A stretch of DNA of 64,000 bases from Fasciolopsis buskii (GCA_008360955.1 LUCM01002966.1:1-64000); one strand, 5' to 3'. Counted from the first letter of the stretch, positions 9,730 to 46,739 are shown. Numbers and translations are program-made. Notes: generated by a model from the letters alone, not told the origin.

Positions 9730-12360
9730 GTTGAAAATGTTGCGCACAGTGGTTTCAACAATAAGGGCAGTGACAAAGAAAACCAGAATGAATTTTTCCA
9801 CTTGGTAATACCCATCATTCGGAGCAGAATAGAGTAACCTCTGACGTAACGATATTTATCAGGAGTGCGGAGCTTCGCCAAGATCACACCTGATGGAAAT
9901 TCTACGGTAGTCTTTTTCAAATCAAGTGACTGCTCTGACTGAAGTGAAGAATGAGTGGTGGTATTAAGATAAACGGATTTATTGGGACCGGAAATGAAAC
10001 AGTTACTGGGAGAAGAAGACAGTTTAGAAACTTTTTTGTCGGTGAAATCATTCTACGCTTTTCAAGTGATCTAGGTAAAAGTGTTGGGAGTCATTATTTA
10101 CCCTGTGCCAGTCGCGAGTTTAGAAATGGAGTTAGTGTTGGACTGATGGATTTGATTCGAGAGGTCTAATGGGAAGCCTTTGACCTTAAAAGGATTCAGA
10201 ATGACTCATGCAGATAACCCGTATTTTATACCGCCTACGTCAGCGGCTGAGCTTCAAGGCCACGTGGGCGGTGTTCGTACATTCTGCGTTAAGATGAGTG
10301 ACTGCTCATCAGCGAGAGAAATAGGATATATTGATTTACACAATACAGATTTTCTCATAATACACTATCATTCATGTGCTTTTCTGTGCGAGTCTCATAA
10401 TCGTTATACGAACGAGTCCGACCGCAATCAACACAGGAATCAAGCACCTGGTGTATGATCATTCAAGAACTGACGGATTCGAATTCCGAAAGACTTCGAA
10501 CACATCTAGAACATCCGCCTTTGAAATACATCATTCACTTCAAATGACTAATGAGCTCGTTATCATTTCTTTTCAGCCGAATAATATGTTTGTCGGAAAA
10601 CGTTCAGAATTGATTCAAAGCAGCATGTTTTCTTTATCAGGCAAGGTCAAAGCAACATACGAGGCAAAAAAACGTGATAGAACGTGGGATTTCCATAACC
10701 GTATACGCCGAAATATCACTAGTTGTAAACAGCTATTTCTAATGGATCCTCGCAAAACCGTCCGCTAATTGCATTCATCAGGCTGCAGAAAAATAAAAGA
10801 TACCAGTGGTTTGTACAGAAACAGTCTAGCTCCAATCTCACAGTCACTTCGTTGAGGAGACAATGCTAACAAGCATATCAAAAGTTTTACGGCTGAAAGT
10901 CCCCGTGCTTTTGGGTTCCTTTTCAGACAACAAAAATTCACAGAGAAGAAAATCACGAAGTGGACGGTCGGACTATAATGTTACAGCTTAAAAGTCCTCT
11001 GTTGATCTCGGTATGATTAAATGGTAGCTGACTTTGTATCTGATACCATTCAGCTCTGAGTCTTCATCTCGGGGGTGACAGAAACAATCACAAAGCTTCT
11101 TATCCAATCCGTTTAAGGTGAGGCTATGAGAAGGTGCCAAAATAGACGACTGCTTTGTTTCGGCACAATGCGTCATGCCACAGTTAAGCCGCATTATCCC
11201 GGGGAAACGGAACCGGCCGGTAAGCCCGTTTGGACTCAGATAAACCATGCACGAACCAGGGGTTGGACAAACTGCGTGCGGGAATGCAGTGTGGGAAACC
11301 AACCGATAGTACCAATACTGGAACAAAGAAAAAGTGGTCTGATTTTCGGGACATGTTCAGAGTCGAACGGAGGCGACGTTCGAAATGGAGACCAAAGGAT
11401 AAGCAATGAGCCCGCCAAGTGACGACTAATTGACTGATGGACAGACCCACATAAATTGTTTGATTATGATGAGTAGTGGACAGTTCTCCTGACCGAACAG
11501 AAGCCATTTGATCGTTCTCGCTTGATTAATCTACAGGGATTTGAACCCAAATCGAGACTACCGACTAAAACTGTCGGAGTTTGTGACTCCGATAATCAAA
11601 TTACAAGACGATGCGGAGTTCATCCATATGTTTAATTTTGTCAGAACTAGAAATCTCCCTAACTCAGTGGACGACATGAAATCAAGCACCGATGGCGGTA
11701 CAATCTACGACAAACAGAAACAAAATGTCCGCAATTGCCCATCGATGAACTGGTCAAAATAACTTGTCCGACCGTAACAGAAAAGCCCTTTTTTATATGC
11801 ACCCCTCTATGGATATTAATTGAAAATCCGGGAAGACTATTTCGTTACGTTTAGTCCAAACGTGCGCGGATTTATCAAATAGTACAGTCATTGGACGTCT
11901 GACTAATCTGATCTCAATTTTCGATACGCCACCTTAAGTACAGTCAGATAGGGTCTGTTCTTTTTTGTTTGAGGATATGAAAAATGTTTCCTAGTATGAT
12001 GGCTTTATACTGAGCAGAACAACGGTCTACAAAACTCGATGGGAACGGACGAGTTGAGAGACTGAGTGGAAGGAACATCACAGAGGGCGTTTACTATACC
12101 AGATTGATCGAAAACGTTGCTTTCACTCGACGGGAGACCATTCACTCTGCTCAGTCACCGCTATGGACGACGAATCCGCACGAGTGACTGTTGGTCTGCT
12201 ATCGGAACTCCACATAATGGTCTCAATATCTGCATGTCCAAACTGTTCAAGACCAGTCTCAATATATGATGAACAATTTCGATTTGCCCGAGTTCAATCC
12301 TAATTATCTCTTATCTTGGGATTAATCTGAGCGAGGGAACAGATCACAAAGGATTGGTGA
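9730..12360. other. No gene recognised
   Basis: Contains overlapping short frames (for example 10376-10768 plus, 11184-11507 minus) with no recognisable domain. 10220-10330 has a G/C-richer patch with several short inverted repeats, but I could not assign it. Confidence 0.4.
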
Positions 12361-12370
12361 GAATCGGTGA

Positions 12371-12670
12371 TTGTATCGATTCGAAAGAAGTGATCGATTC
12401 TCATGTGCCAATCACAGAGGAATTAGTTTAGTAAATGGTGAATTTATACTGCTCGTGGGCATCATCATCCGCCGGTTATCTAGTCCTCCCGAAAGGTTTG
12501 TGTTGGAGAAACAAGCCGGTCATAAGGTCCATTCTGTAGAGCAGGCACTGCATATATTTGGGTAGATTGTTTAGGTCATGTTTTGCGCATACTCACAAGC
12601 CGACTGCCTCGTTGAACGACGTCGTCTGAGGAAGGTGATGGTTGGAAGATGAATCGTGGTATCTAATTGA
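12371..12670 (+). pseudogene. RTE-like RT relic with internal deletion
   Basis: The plus strand reads CANHRGISLV, GIIIRRLSSPPERFVLEKQA, then jumps to LGHVLRILTSRLPR and GWKMNRG. In an intact element several hundred codons separate these blocks, so most of the RT palm is deleted. Confidence 0.75.
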
Positions 12671-12674
12671 TGAT

Positions 12675-13635
12675 ATTACAAACAAATATGAAGACGTTAA
12701 CCGATGAACTGTCTGGTGTATGTGTGTGGTTGGACTACCGAGTTGAAGTCCAAAAATATTCCCCATCGAGCCTCCCTCTGCCCCTCGTCCAGCCCGGATC
12801 GATGGTTGTTGGACACAGATTGCTTGGGTTCAATACCCTAGCCGGTAATCTTGCAGTCAAAATCTTTTCTTTCTGTACAGCTGTGTAGTGTATTGCTTCC
12901 CAGTTGATCTCTCCCATTTGAGTAGATGTTGCAAGGTACAGGGTTGCAGAAACTTCGACTGAATAAATATCCATTTTGCTGATGGACGGAAATATACAGA
13001 CCGCACCCGTACGCTTGCTGAGACCTAGTGATCAAGTCTATGAACCACCATGGACTGTGCAATTTGAGACAAGCGAGATATCAACTCACAGCTTTGGTTC
13101 CCAATTGTAACGGTGTCTAGTTAATGACGAACTCATTGAAACAGATCCTACCGATATCTCCTCTCCCTAAATCATCTGATCATATCAGCTAATCTGACAC
13201 ACATGTACCAGCGAAGCCACATCTACGCGCTCATCCCTACAACCGAAGGAGGGCTGTGTGACAAGGTTTTGACAAATAAACACTACTAGATGGTCCGTTC
13301 GGTTCGTGCTTTACAGTTAACTATGACATTTTTCCCTCATCGCGTTTCAGTTCCCATTTTTTAGTATTTTATCAAATGAAGCTTCAGATCACGGCATTCA
13401 TGTTGTCACTGTCAAACATCCCTAATGAATGATGCATCGGTGACCTTATTTCTCGACGAATTCTTGAAGGCGAGTCAAAATATCTGATGCCTATGATTTA
13501 AGACTTATACACTCTTAACCCAGTTGCAAGTTGTCCATCGACGCTCGGTGGATATGGGGTTTACATTTATTTATACTATACTGTCTCCCGAAGAAATGAG
13601 GGCTTGCCTCCACTGTCGTGTCATCATTCCTCATC
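12675..13635. other. No gene recognised
   Basis: May include further RTE debris (the minus strand around 12900-13060), but no block is clear enough to claim. Confidence 0.35.
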
Positions 13636-13639
13636 ATGC

Positions 13640-14350
13640 AGTCGTCGAGGCAACTGAATCGGTTGACGATCGGTAGTTCCTCTCAATTCAGAATCAAGTT
13701 CAGGACTACTTTGATGGTGCAAATCACACGCCGAATGGAGCTGCGATCCTCACCAGTCTGTATACTGCACGTTACCATTCTTCCGTAGATGCGAACAGAC
13801 ACACGAGGTGATCTGCGGAATGCAGGTCAAGCAGCTTCTCGCCATTTGGCAGTTCGAATCCCTATATCATATGAAACTACTCAAGTATCCTCCATAACCT
13901 CGTCCATGGCGGAATAGCTCATGTCGAACAAGACGTAAAACAGCATGCGAAAGCAGCTTTCAAATGCATCGCCTACTCCATTTGACTCAAGCTCTCATCT
14001 ACATTGCTATTCGCCAGAGTGTAGTAGTCTAGTTTCTACTCATAGATGTTGCGAACATCAGAATAACACAGACGTTCTGCAGCCCACAGCATTTATGGTC
14101 TGCGTCGATGGCCGTTGAACTGTGATGTGGTCGATCTGACTCAGACCACCCGTCGAGTTAGAGTGCCATGTTGCTGTGCGACGAAAACGGTGCAACAAAT
14201 TCGTGCTAGACTGGAATAACTGATTGTCCGCACAAAATTGGACAAGCGTTTCCGCGTTATCTGTTCACTGAGCAGACCAAGTACACCGCCCATCTAAACA
14301 AGCTTCCGATGCACTATGGATTCATTTCCAATATTGGACAAAATTATCTT
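13640..14350 (-). pseudogene. RTE-A relic (RT and endonuclease pieces)
   Basis: The plus-strand text from 13640 to 13930 parallels 34600-34930 (GCGAACAGACACACGA, CCTCGTCCATGG), and 14080-14340 parallels 35510-35840 (GGCCGTTGA, GTGCGAC, TCTGTTC, ACCGCCCA). The order is that of a minus-strand RTE-A copy with the middle deleted. Confidence 0.75.
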
Positions 14351-14994
14351 TCCGTCGGATAGCATGTTTCTTTACCTCTCGGGTACCACATTGCTATTTC
14401 CGAGCAACGGATACTAACTTAGAAAACAATTGAGCGACACTGTAGATGCTAACATTTGTTTTAATCGAGGGATCCGTTATTTTCCCTACGAATTCATGCA
14501 CGACCACGTTTGGTTCCCCAACTATACGTAAACATTCTCACCAGAGTTGATCCCGAATAAGAACTTAATCATGGATACCGAAACCAGATAGAGAAAGCCA
14601 GTAAGGGGTAGAGGGAAGGAGACTAAACTGTCAAGAATCACTCGAACCGGGCAAGCAAACATGGAACGTAAACACAAATTATCACAAGTGCACGCTCTAT
14701 ATCAAGGAAGGGCAAAGCTGACTGGTAATTCGAACTGCTTCACATTTCTACCTTTCCATATCCGTGATCTTGTGATTGTTCGGAATCGATCCGCGCACCG
14801 ATTTTGTGCACGAGTAAGAACAATTTAAGAATTAGTTGAATTCAATTTATTCTGTGATCATGTCAGCCTTCGCAACGGTGTGATTCCTGCGGGGAAGTCG
14901 ATACACGAATTAGGCTTATCTTCAGACAGGACCTGACACAAAGATTACATGGAAATGTGATTAGCATTCCTGTTGACAAATTCATTTCTGTGCC

Positions 14995-15440
14995 ATATAA
15001 GAATAAGGTCAGGAATGCGTGCATGGTCATCAAGAGGATCGGCGATGTGTGTGTGTAATTATCTGAAACCACCTCTTCAGTATTTAACGATGATAAGTGA
15101 ATAAGCAGATAGTTCATGTTTTGGGAGGGCGTTAAAGAGTACTAGAGTACGAGAATAGTGATTGAAAATGGGAACCGAATTTTCAACCACATCAATTGGA
15201 GTTCTTGGTTTTAGTAGTTGAGATGTGAAAGTTGATTAGATGTGTCAGATTAGTAGATATAGTAGCAAGCACCAGGTTTGTGAAGGAAGCAGGAATGAAG
15301 TAAGTGGTTATTCGTCTGATGTGCGATGTTCATGTTTGTTGTGAGAGAATTGACAACCCAGACGGTGAGAATTGGATTGGATAAGCACTCAAGACCACCG
15401 TCAGCTTGATCGTGTTAGTGAGTCGGACGACAGCGAGCTG
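14995..15440. repeat. Unclassified dispersed repeat, copy 2
   Basis: Matches 4570-5345 in the same orientation, with several blocks of about 20-45 bases nearly identical (for example ATTTTCAACCACATCAATTG). It is shorter because an internal segment present in copy 1 is missing. Confidence 0.65.
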
Positions 15441-15499
15441 CCCATGGTGACAAACTGGGCACAGTTCAAAAGTTAAGACGTCACTACACGACATGTTTG

Positions 15500-16450
15500 A
15501 TGGATCATATAAATTCGCGACATATCGGTACTTTCGAGTAACTGCTTTCTAGGGAGTTGCACAATCCCATTTGACACGAACTAGCTATGCCTGGGACTAA
15601 TTGTCTACCACTCAATCGGATCAAATTGAGAACGGGGTGTCGACAATGCTCGNTCCGATAAACTGAGTCAGACGCGCATTTCAAGTCGAGAATGATTATG
15701 TTGTAGGTCGATGTGTGTTCATGTGGCACGTTCTAAGCAGCTGTGAGAGGGTGAAACTCTCGTCGATGCAAGCTCAATTCGAGCAAAATCCGGCCTTATA
15801 CTCGCGGATGTTACTGTGGCGAACCGATGTTAAACGGCGCAGCATTATCGAAGCTGAGAACTTAGCAACTTTCTGAGTTAAATTAATCTCACAGTGATTG
15901 CCACAGTCACTGTATGTGCCCTCCTTCACGATCGATACTATCAACGGCTTACTCCACGATATTAAAATACGCTCCCCATCCCAAATATCATGGAGTTCGG
16001 AGGTGAGGGCTTTTGTTACCGCTTCTCCACCGAAATTGGAAAGAATTTGGATAGGTTGGTCGTGACCGACCGCTTTTCTCCTCTTCAGCTGCCGAATATT
16101 CGACTCTACTTCCACTTGTGTTAGGTGCGGGGTCAATAAGCAATTCCCAGGGACTTGGAGTTGTGATCGTTGGTCTAACTACATTAACAAGCAACCAGCT
16201 AAACTGCTCCTCGAAATGTTCAGCCCAACGGTTGAGTCTTTGCCATCTGCCGTGAATGCGTTCTCTGTTTCTATTACACACGACTTCACCAAACGAAGCT
16301 CGGCGTATCCGCTTAAACAGTCTTTGACTGTGACCTGAAACGACTGCTACTCCCATTCCTTCGGTAACCTTAACCAATCAGTTTGCAATTGGTTTTAAAA
16401 CTTACCGTCAATTGACGCTGCATACGTCGACGCATCTTGCTCACCTCCTT
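15500..16450 (-). pseudogene. RTE-A relic, upstream region and RT N-terminal half
   Basis: The minus strand, with frame breaks, reads RLNRWAEHFEEQFSW, EVESNIRQLKRRKAVGHD, SWSKPLIVSIVKEGT, SDCGNHCEINL, MLRRLTSVRHSNIREYKAGF and ILDLKCASDSV. These align block by block with the plus-strand copy at 26300-27140. The motif A residues FD are changed to SD. The window's one ambiguous base (N at 15653) lies here. Confidence 0.85.
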
Positions 16451-16631
16451 GCATTTAGGGAGTTGGCATTTTTGCTAGATTAGGCTCAGCGTCTGTCGCG
16501 AAATCTAGTGTCTGTAATGGACGTTGGATTTCGGACCACAAGTGAAACCTGTTGCCGACTGCATTGCCTATTCGATGTGGTCCCATAGCTAGTCTAAAAT
16601 GGTGTAGTTGGATTCTTCCGTGCTTGCTTTC

Positions 16632-16790
16632 CTAATGAAATAACAATGTATATCATTCTTCAGAATGTAGACTGCGGCCAACGGAGGGCTGCCAGGGGGG
16701 AAATTTGACCGGCGGCGGGAAGATTCGAACACGGGACCTTCACGCCCAAGCGCCACGAACTTATCAATTTGACCACCGCCTGCCAGTTCG
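16632..16790 (-). mobile_element. tRNA-derived SINE, copy 2
   Basis: The minus strand has A-box-like TGGTCAAATTGA, then GATAAGTTCGTGGCGCTTGG, B-box-like TGTTCGAATC, GGCAGCCCT and the tail ending TGTTATTTCATTA. Head, body and tail all match the copy at 39571-39712. Confidence 0.75.
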
Positions 16791-18185
16791 GGGGTCGTCC
16801 GAGGACGTCTCCACTAGCAAAAACCATGCGTCCGAGCGATCCCGATAAGGGACCGTCGCAAGTTTCAACTAACCAACGTGCATGGTCGAGCCTCGGCTTG
16901 GGGCCAAGCACTTCTGATCACCGTGGTTTTGGCGCCATGTAGTCGAATCCTAATTCCGCGTTTTACAGACGAAACCTAACTGTGTTTTGCAACTACGACC
17001 AGCGCTGACAACATTCCCGATGCTTGCAACAGTTTATTGCCAAATAATATCGTAAGTGATTTCCAATTTGGAAACTCACACTTTCTCAAGCGTCGTTAGC
17101 CTCTGAATCTCGGCTTCTACAATGCGCACACTTTCATTCTAGCTGACCAACAGTTACGCCTAGCTCTGATAGCGGACTAAATTTCGATTGATGGCTGGTG
17201 GACCAAACAGCAGGACAAGCCCCATTGGTCGCTTCGTTTTTTTCCCATGGTTAAGCAGCTCTACAGAGAGAATATGCAACAAGTGAAGCAAGTGGATCCA
17301 TGTGGGCGGGAAAAAAGAATAACGCCCTAGTAGCCAACACACGGAATGCAGTCTAACTGCAAACACTTTTCCAATCATTCTGAATGCATCGCATCTGCTG
17401 TTTCCTTTCAGGTTTAAGGATCCCTTCATTGTTCTTAACGTGTTACTTCGGCTTGCATTTCTAATTGCGAAGCTGTCACAACGGCGACAACCAAATATCG
17501 TGGTGACACGCTGACACCAACTGCCACAATATTGTCAGACACGATCACGCTTTGAAATACGTATGGGACGCGTTGCCGGACCTCAACCGTGTAAGACACT
17601 AGCCCCATCGCATGACTTTCCTGCTCCATAAAATATGACCTTTGACCCAGCCAGCTAAGCGTGTCCTGCCTAGGGGTGAAACATGACCTCGACTCCTCTC
17701 ACGCACAACTGGCTCGGTTCCTCGCAGGAACATCTGTCGCCATTGCATAATTACCGATGATGCCCGAAGCACACCGTGATGAGCGAAGACTGTCTTTGGA
17801 ATAAAAGCTAACGGCGGGACCAGTTTGCATTGACGTGCTCTGATTTGGTTTACTACTTCACATCACGAAAAATGCATATCTCAGGGCAAGATTAAGTACC
17901 AAGAAATATCCCTAATGGGCGGATTTTTTGTTGGTACGCCAACTAGTTCCCACTATTTTAGGTCACAATTTGAACGCAAGGGTCATCAAACCTCATTATT
18001 TACCACCGTCCCGATTACCGAAGTTAGTTTGATCACATACATCAGAAAAAGTTGGTAAACTAAGCTCATCGAGACAGTACAGCGTTAAATAGCAGAACGA
18101 ACCCCCTTCTCACAACGTGAAACGTCGCAACAATGAGAGCGAAAACGCAAGGTAGTCAGACGGTGAACCTAAAGTAGCAGCGGCT
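16791..18185. other. No gene recognised
   Basis: No domain, repeat partner or RNA signal was found. The first 120 bases could still belong to the SINE or its insertion target. Confidence 0.4.
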
Positions 18186-18189
18186 AACA

Positions 18190-19090
18190 GGGTGTGGCAC
18201 AAACACGTTTTCAGCCATTCTGAGTCAACACGACCGACACCGTTCACGGCCACACCTTTCAGTGCCTCTAGCCAACCGGTTGACGGAGAAGTGAGATACT
18301 TACTTTACCTAAGCCCGGTGTACATTTTTCCGCATCACGATGCCACGTCATTTGTTGATCTCCATGTGGCTTCCCCCATCTCGCTGGAGGGGCGGGAAAT
18401 GGAGCGTCGCACGGTAGATGGGTTCACCATACGTAACACGTGACCCAACCGACGAAGTAGACCAAGCTTGTTCTGTTTTCACTGGGTATTCTTTGAGGCA
18501 CTATCCTGCGCTAGATTTCTAACGTTACTGTTGCGCAAACGGTCGTTCCATCAAATCCTAGCAATACTATACAACCATCGATGACCAAAGACCTCCAAGT
18601 GACAAACGTGTTCAGCACCCAAATCGCGTGTTGCGTAAACAGAAAACAGAACTGAGAACATCGGTGGACAGTACACACGAACTCTACCGAAATACCAGAT
18701 TGGTGCACGAGCGCTTCGGTCTAACGCCCGCTACTCTAGCTTTGGGATACACGCATGCTCACATCTAGCACTGTGCTATCATCCTTAGTGAGGCGGATGG
18801 CGAGGTAAGTGAACGGTCAAGATCGAGTAATTAGTTCAGAACCACAAATGTCCAGCCTTGTAACAACGTTCTACGCTCCCGTAGTACGTTGTGGATGTTT
18901 TATACATTCGATCAAACACACAAGGTCGTGCGTATAACCTAAGTCACAAAGCTTTTCCAGCTCGACAACTACACTGAAGACTTTCCTCAGCAATGACGAA
19001 GAATGGCGAATTAGACATCCATGTCGAACGGCGTAGGTCGTTTCGAAAGGATTTGATAGTTCATTGTATGCTTCTTATACACCCAGAAGT
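18190..19090 (-). pseudogene. RTE-A relic, RT C-terminus and 3' region
   Basis: The plus-strand text parallels 34080-34950: CACGTGACCCAACC, GATGCCACGTCATTTG, CATGTCGAACG. It lies 0.4 kb beyond the malic enzyme stop codon, in the same orientation as that gene, with a gap where 34450-34600 would be. Confidence 0.75.
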
Positions 19091-19530
19091 GCCCGAGCAC
19101 AATGACCGTAGTCGATTCACAGACTTGTGTAATTTTATGCCCCTAAAATGCGAGTGTAGCGTTACTGAGTAAGGTAAACGACAGTTCAAATTCCCTAGGG
19201 CACGATTGTATTTTCGTAATAAACAATTTGACAATGAAAATATTATATAATTAACCAGGTTTTACAAGATAGCTGTGAAAATTTGAATATGCAGTCTTTG
19301 GAAAATGGATCTTGTAGAGGATACAGGTGTTACCAGGAGTTGCGTTATGCAAAGCGATGAGGCCTGGACAAACCCCAAATAGATCGGGAATAAAACTGGA
19401 AAAGAACAAAACACGCAAACGCACACCCGAACCATCCTATCTGGACCAACACAGTTCAAAAGGTCAAGATGAAACGGCAGTAATAACCGACTGAAGACGT
19501 CATAAACCGGGAGTGAGAAAATTGCACCAA

Positions 19531-42387
<22,857 letters not shown>

Positions 42388-42479
42388 GTTGAAGAGTCGC
42401 ACAGTGCGAGCAGATGCACTCACAACGCCCCGATCCAAATAAACAAAGGCCCCGACGACAATAGTTGGCGCCATCATGC

Positions 42480-45400
42480 ATCACAAACATCGCATTATAA
42501 GTTTTACTTGAAGTTCTGCTACATGCTTCGTCAGCTTTTTCGACTGAATGCACCAGCCCTATATTCGGAAAATTACTTTGGACGTTTTAGTAAATTCCGA
42601 GTTGCCATATGACGGTACATGGATTTCACCTCAACTAAGTTCGATTAGCGCAAGGCAGCAGGGGTTAGGTGACCAGGCTTGTTTCCAGAGTACTTTCAGT
42701 GGCAGGAACAAAAATCGGAGCCCCGCCAATGCAGAACAACAACTTCACTATTATCCCAGGTATTTTGGGTCTTTACACGCTGAAACTTTGAACTCGTATG
42801 CTTCTTGTGGACGTACTCCCACCAGTTGTATACATGCTTGTAGCCTCTTTTGAACCGCAAATTACCTAAACAGCGGAAATTTTTAGTTTGTTCTAATTGT
42901 AAACTCTGGAATGAATAAAAATTCACTGCCTGTTTCTTCTGTTTTGCATGACGGTGATTGTGAAAGTCGTTTGTTCTCTGCTGAATGAACTTGCCATTCT
43001 TTGCCTTGTCCTCGTGATGTCTGAGTAAGGTTACATTGCGATACATATGGGATGATCGCGAGTCACTCTGACCTAGGACGGTTTTTTGACAAGCTGGTTT
43101 CGTTTTGTTTCCATGTTGGTCGACCGTAGACGCTCAGTTTTTTACATTGGCTTTTGACTATGACTCTCAGAAAGATGTTTGTATTGCTGTATGAAAAGTG
43201 CACAAGCCTATTTATTTGCTTGGACTGCAGTGCGGATAATTCTATTCAGTCCTTTTGGTCTAACCTCTATTTCGCACACATTTTTGTCATATTTTTGGAT
43301 TTTTTTAGCTGACTAATCGCTGGTGCTCACAACCGAAGGTATACCCAACAATGTATGTGTTGGACTGCAAGGCTTCCGTTGATTCTAGCGTGGTGTTGGA
43401 AAAAATAGTGTGTAATACGTTGCAGCACATTAGTATGGCGCACATTCGAACTCGTGCGTTATCAATGGGGAAATACAGCTGAAATATGACGGTCGTAGAG
43501 ATCATTCATGATTATCACACCCCCAACACTTTCATTACTGTACTGGATGTCGGTTGTCTTTCCTTGGCAAGCACGCAACCTTTCGGATCTTCAAACTGCA
43601 ATCAGGTCCGTTCACCTAATCACTGAACGGTTCAGTAGTTACAAATGTAACAAGCAGATGTTCTTCGCTGAACATCGTTTACCAAGCATTTTGCGTGAAC
43701 TGAGAAGTATGCTACGCCATCCAGCATTCCTATAGCCTTCTTGAAGAACCATTGACAATTACCAGTCCATAGTATTTACCCAAGAATCAGCCGCAATAAT
43801 CCGCATATATACGATGTGCAAATTCACAGTAAACTGGTCACCGAACCCGCTTGCTAGGCTTTGGTGACGTTTGTGCACTCCTCAGCGTTTCTAACAACGT
43901 CCTTATTCCGTTTTCTCCACTAGAACTTTATCCTTGCCTGTAATTCTATTTTGTAGACCCCCAAGTGCCCAGGATGTAAATTCTCATATGTGAATGGCCT
44001 CAGCCTTGAGGAAACTACTGCAAAATCATTGGGAAAACGCACGCCACCAAGAGTAATTGAAGGTTCTCCAGCCAGGCGAAGATAGCCGAAAACCATCGCT
44101 GTTTGCCGCTGAACCATTCAAGACTGGTTGCTGGAGTAACTAGTCCGAGGTATTTGCGTGTATTCCGAATCAAGCCCTCTAGCTCTGTGGGAAGTGTCTG
44201 TAGCAACGGGTAAACTGATTACCGGGGAGATTGAGTATCTCGAGACAAAAAGTGGGGGAAAAGGACGCGTTTCACGCTTCTATGGATGATACAGTGCAGG
44301 AGCTACATGTAATGCCTCAAAACTGAACCTTTGTAGAAGGGAACAAAAGTTTCAGTATTTCCTGGTCAGTGGTGGAAGTAAACTACATCCAATAAAGAAC
44401 ATTTTGAGTAAACGTTTCTCCCCACTAGACAGTTATTGCTGCCCTTTGTGCTCGGGAATATTCCCTCGCAGCTTGCGTGACTCTCAATGAAGGACCAATC
44501 GCAAGTCATCCGGATTGTCCCGAAACTGCAGCAATACATGTGAAGGAAATGCCTGCACTTGCAATAAAAGGATCGCTCGGGGAAAGCGATTTAAAAACAG
44601 CGCATGACGTGAAAAATATATGAGATCTCAATGGGCATTTTCATGAGAAATGTAGCATGAGCAAAACCTGTCGGAAGGAATCTCAAACAAAGGACTGAGT
44701 CTCTGCAATAAGTTTAGGGAAGTCGGGAAACTACTTTAGGACGTCTAAAATATGAGGAATTGCATGGACACCATTGGGGGAAAAGAAAACAACTGAAGGT
44801 GATATCAGATTGAACTACGTTGGGGTTTCAGCAGACTTGATTTTGCATCACAGGTAAAATAGTTAATCAACACTGAAACCATACCTCTAGGTCGACGGCA
44901 ATATCAAACTAAATGAAAACTTAGAGAAGACGGCCTGAACGATAATTATAAAGCTTTTCACAGGGGACATGGGCTGTGACATAATCCTGATATGATTCAA
45001 CATCACCAGGACCAGAAAAGACAGGAGGGAGGGGTTGGTGAACATTACAAAAGATAATTGCAGACAAAGCTTAAGAAATTGTTTACTTTTGGGCCTAAAT
45101 TTAGTGTTTAAAACTGTTAGCAAACTGGAGGTCATTTCGAGCCGAATTTTCAGGTAGTCATTTTTCAGGCCAATGTTTGAAAGCAGCTTTAAACCAGTTA
45201 GTTGATAAAAAATGTTTTCTGGCTCCTAGTTTACACAGGTCCAATGTGGTAACTCTCAACTTAAGACCGACTGATAGTCGCCACAGATTCTCGGCGTTTC
45301 GACTTCCGCCTATCGCGAAGCTACCACAGGCCTCGTCCGATTGTGCTGTCCACCAAAGTTGAGTAATCTTTTTTCACCTGAAAATCGAATGCTAAAATAT

Positions 45401-46730
45401 AACTCTTGGGAGATATTGGATAGACAGAAGAATCTAGATTTGCAACAGCTTTAACCCGACTCGGAGTTTGAAGCCGTTTTTAAGGGAGACTGCAAAAATA
45501 CCTGGACAACGGCAAAGAAAGATTGGAGAAACAATTATTCACAATACACCAGTTAATGCATTGTTTCACCTAGTAATGTCGTAACTATCGGAGGTTCTTT
45601 ACACAGGCGGAAATGTCAGACTCGGCTTCAGACTTGTATCAGTGGCAACTCTTAGGCATTTCACAGAATCAAACCCAGCAAGTGTATCTGAGTTGTTGAA
45701 AGATGTTTCCGCTGGGTAGGCTGACCAAAAAAGAGGAAAAACAGACATGGGAATGATTTATATGCGTGGAGATCTAAACCGCTCGTGCAGAGAAAAGTAG
45801 GCGGAAGATAAGTTGTTGGAAAAGCACTGAAAGCCTTGCAGGCTGAAAGCCGCTTGAGAGAGAGCAACAGCATTCCCGTAATTAAAAAGTTAATTAAGGA
45901 AGCAAATCGAAAAGTCCCCGATGGGGATAAGGGATAGAAATAGAAAAGGGGTGGAAATCTGAATCACTCCTGAGCGGAAAGGTAGCGGTTTTGATGTAAA
46001 GCCGTTCCGCCGTGTTCTCTGGATTAAGTTAGTTACGCAATCAGATAACAGTGGGAATAAAGACCTGCGCATTATTGTTTTCTTTCCCCGCTCATTTGTT
46101 TATTAAGTGTGTACTCCTGTTGACATTTGGCGCAGTTTTTCATTCATGTTCGTGGTCGCATTTTGATCATGCCTCAGCGCACGCCTTTGGAGAGCCGAGA
46201 AATAAACGCACCATCACTATCATTAACCTACTGTTACCATATTTTTGAGTGCCTGCCGGGAAAAATACTAATTGGACCAGAATTCACGAGATCGCGGACA
46301 TACAAATGAATGTAATAATTTATCTCTCGCATGCATCGATTGCTCCAATTTTTTCGCACTCTCCGTGCGATTTGGACATTCTTTGTTTTCAGAACGCACG
46401 TAAACCGACAGCGTTTTCCCGCACAATGAAATAGGTTCTCATTTTGGGTCTTTGTGGTCGAATATTTCAGGAAAGTTTGTATATTGATTACCTTAATAAT
46501 AAGTTATTACTGAATTTACTAATTGATTGCTTGGAATTTTGGATTGGACGTTGGCTACGCATTGCCTAAACGTCACTCACAATCTGAAAGCAAGTGGAAG
46601 GCATTAGCGATGGAATAAAAACCAAAGCGGCTGGGCCACGGTTGCATGTGAGGAACCCAAAGCGCTAAAGCTGCAGAATGAGAACCAGTAGCACACTGGG
46701 CGAACACCTGGTGGTTTGGGATTTTCCCTT
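42480..46730. other. Upstream of malic enzyme: no gene recognised
   Basis: This should contain the malic enzyme promoter and 5' UTR, but I see no convincing TATA or initiator element. Minus-strand frames at 43046-42696 and 44206-44015 lack known motifs. Confidence 0.4.
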
Positions 46731-46739
46731 TTTTATGAA

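Noticed and set aside
10220..10330. CTGATGAG on the minus strand near 10310 as another hammerhead
   Set aside because: No stem II followed by GAAA and no matching stem I.
19200..19530. Polyadenylation signal for malic enzyme
   Set aside because: No AATAAA or ATTAAA could be placed convincingly on the minus strand; the AATAAA strings here are on the plus strand.
42696..43046. Minus-strand frame rich in His, Lys and Trp upstream of malic enzyme, as a possible zinc-finger or homeodomain exon
   Set aside because: Cys/His spacing fits no finger and no flanking exon could be joined.
43920..44206. Possible Ty3/gypsy polyprotein piece on the minus strand
   Set aside because: No RT, RNase H or integrase motif could be read in any frame.
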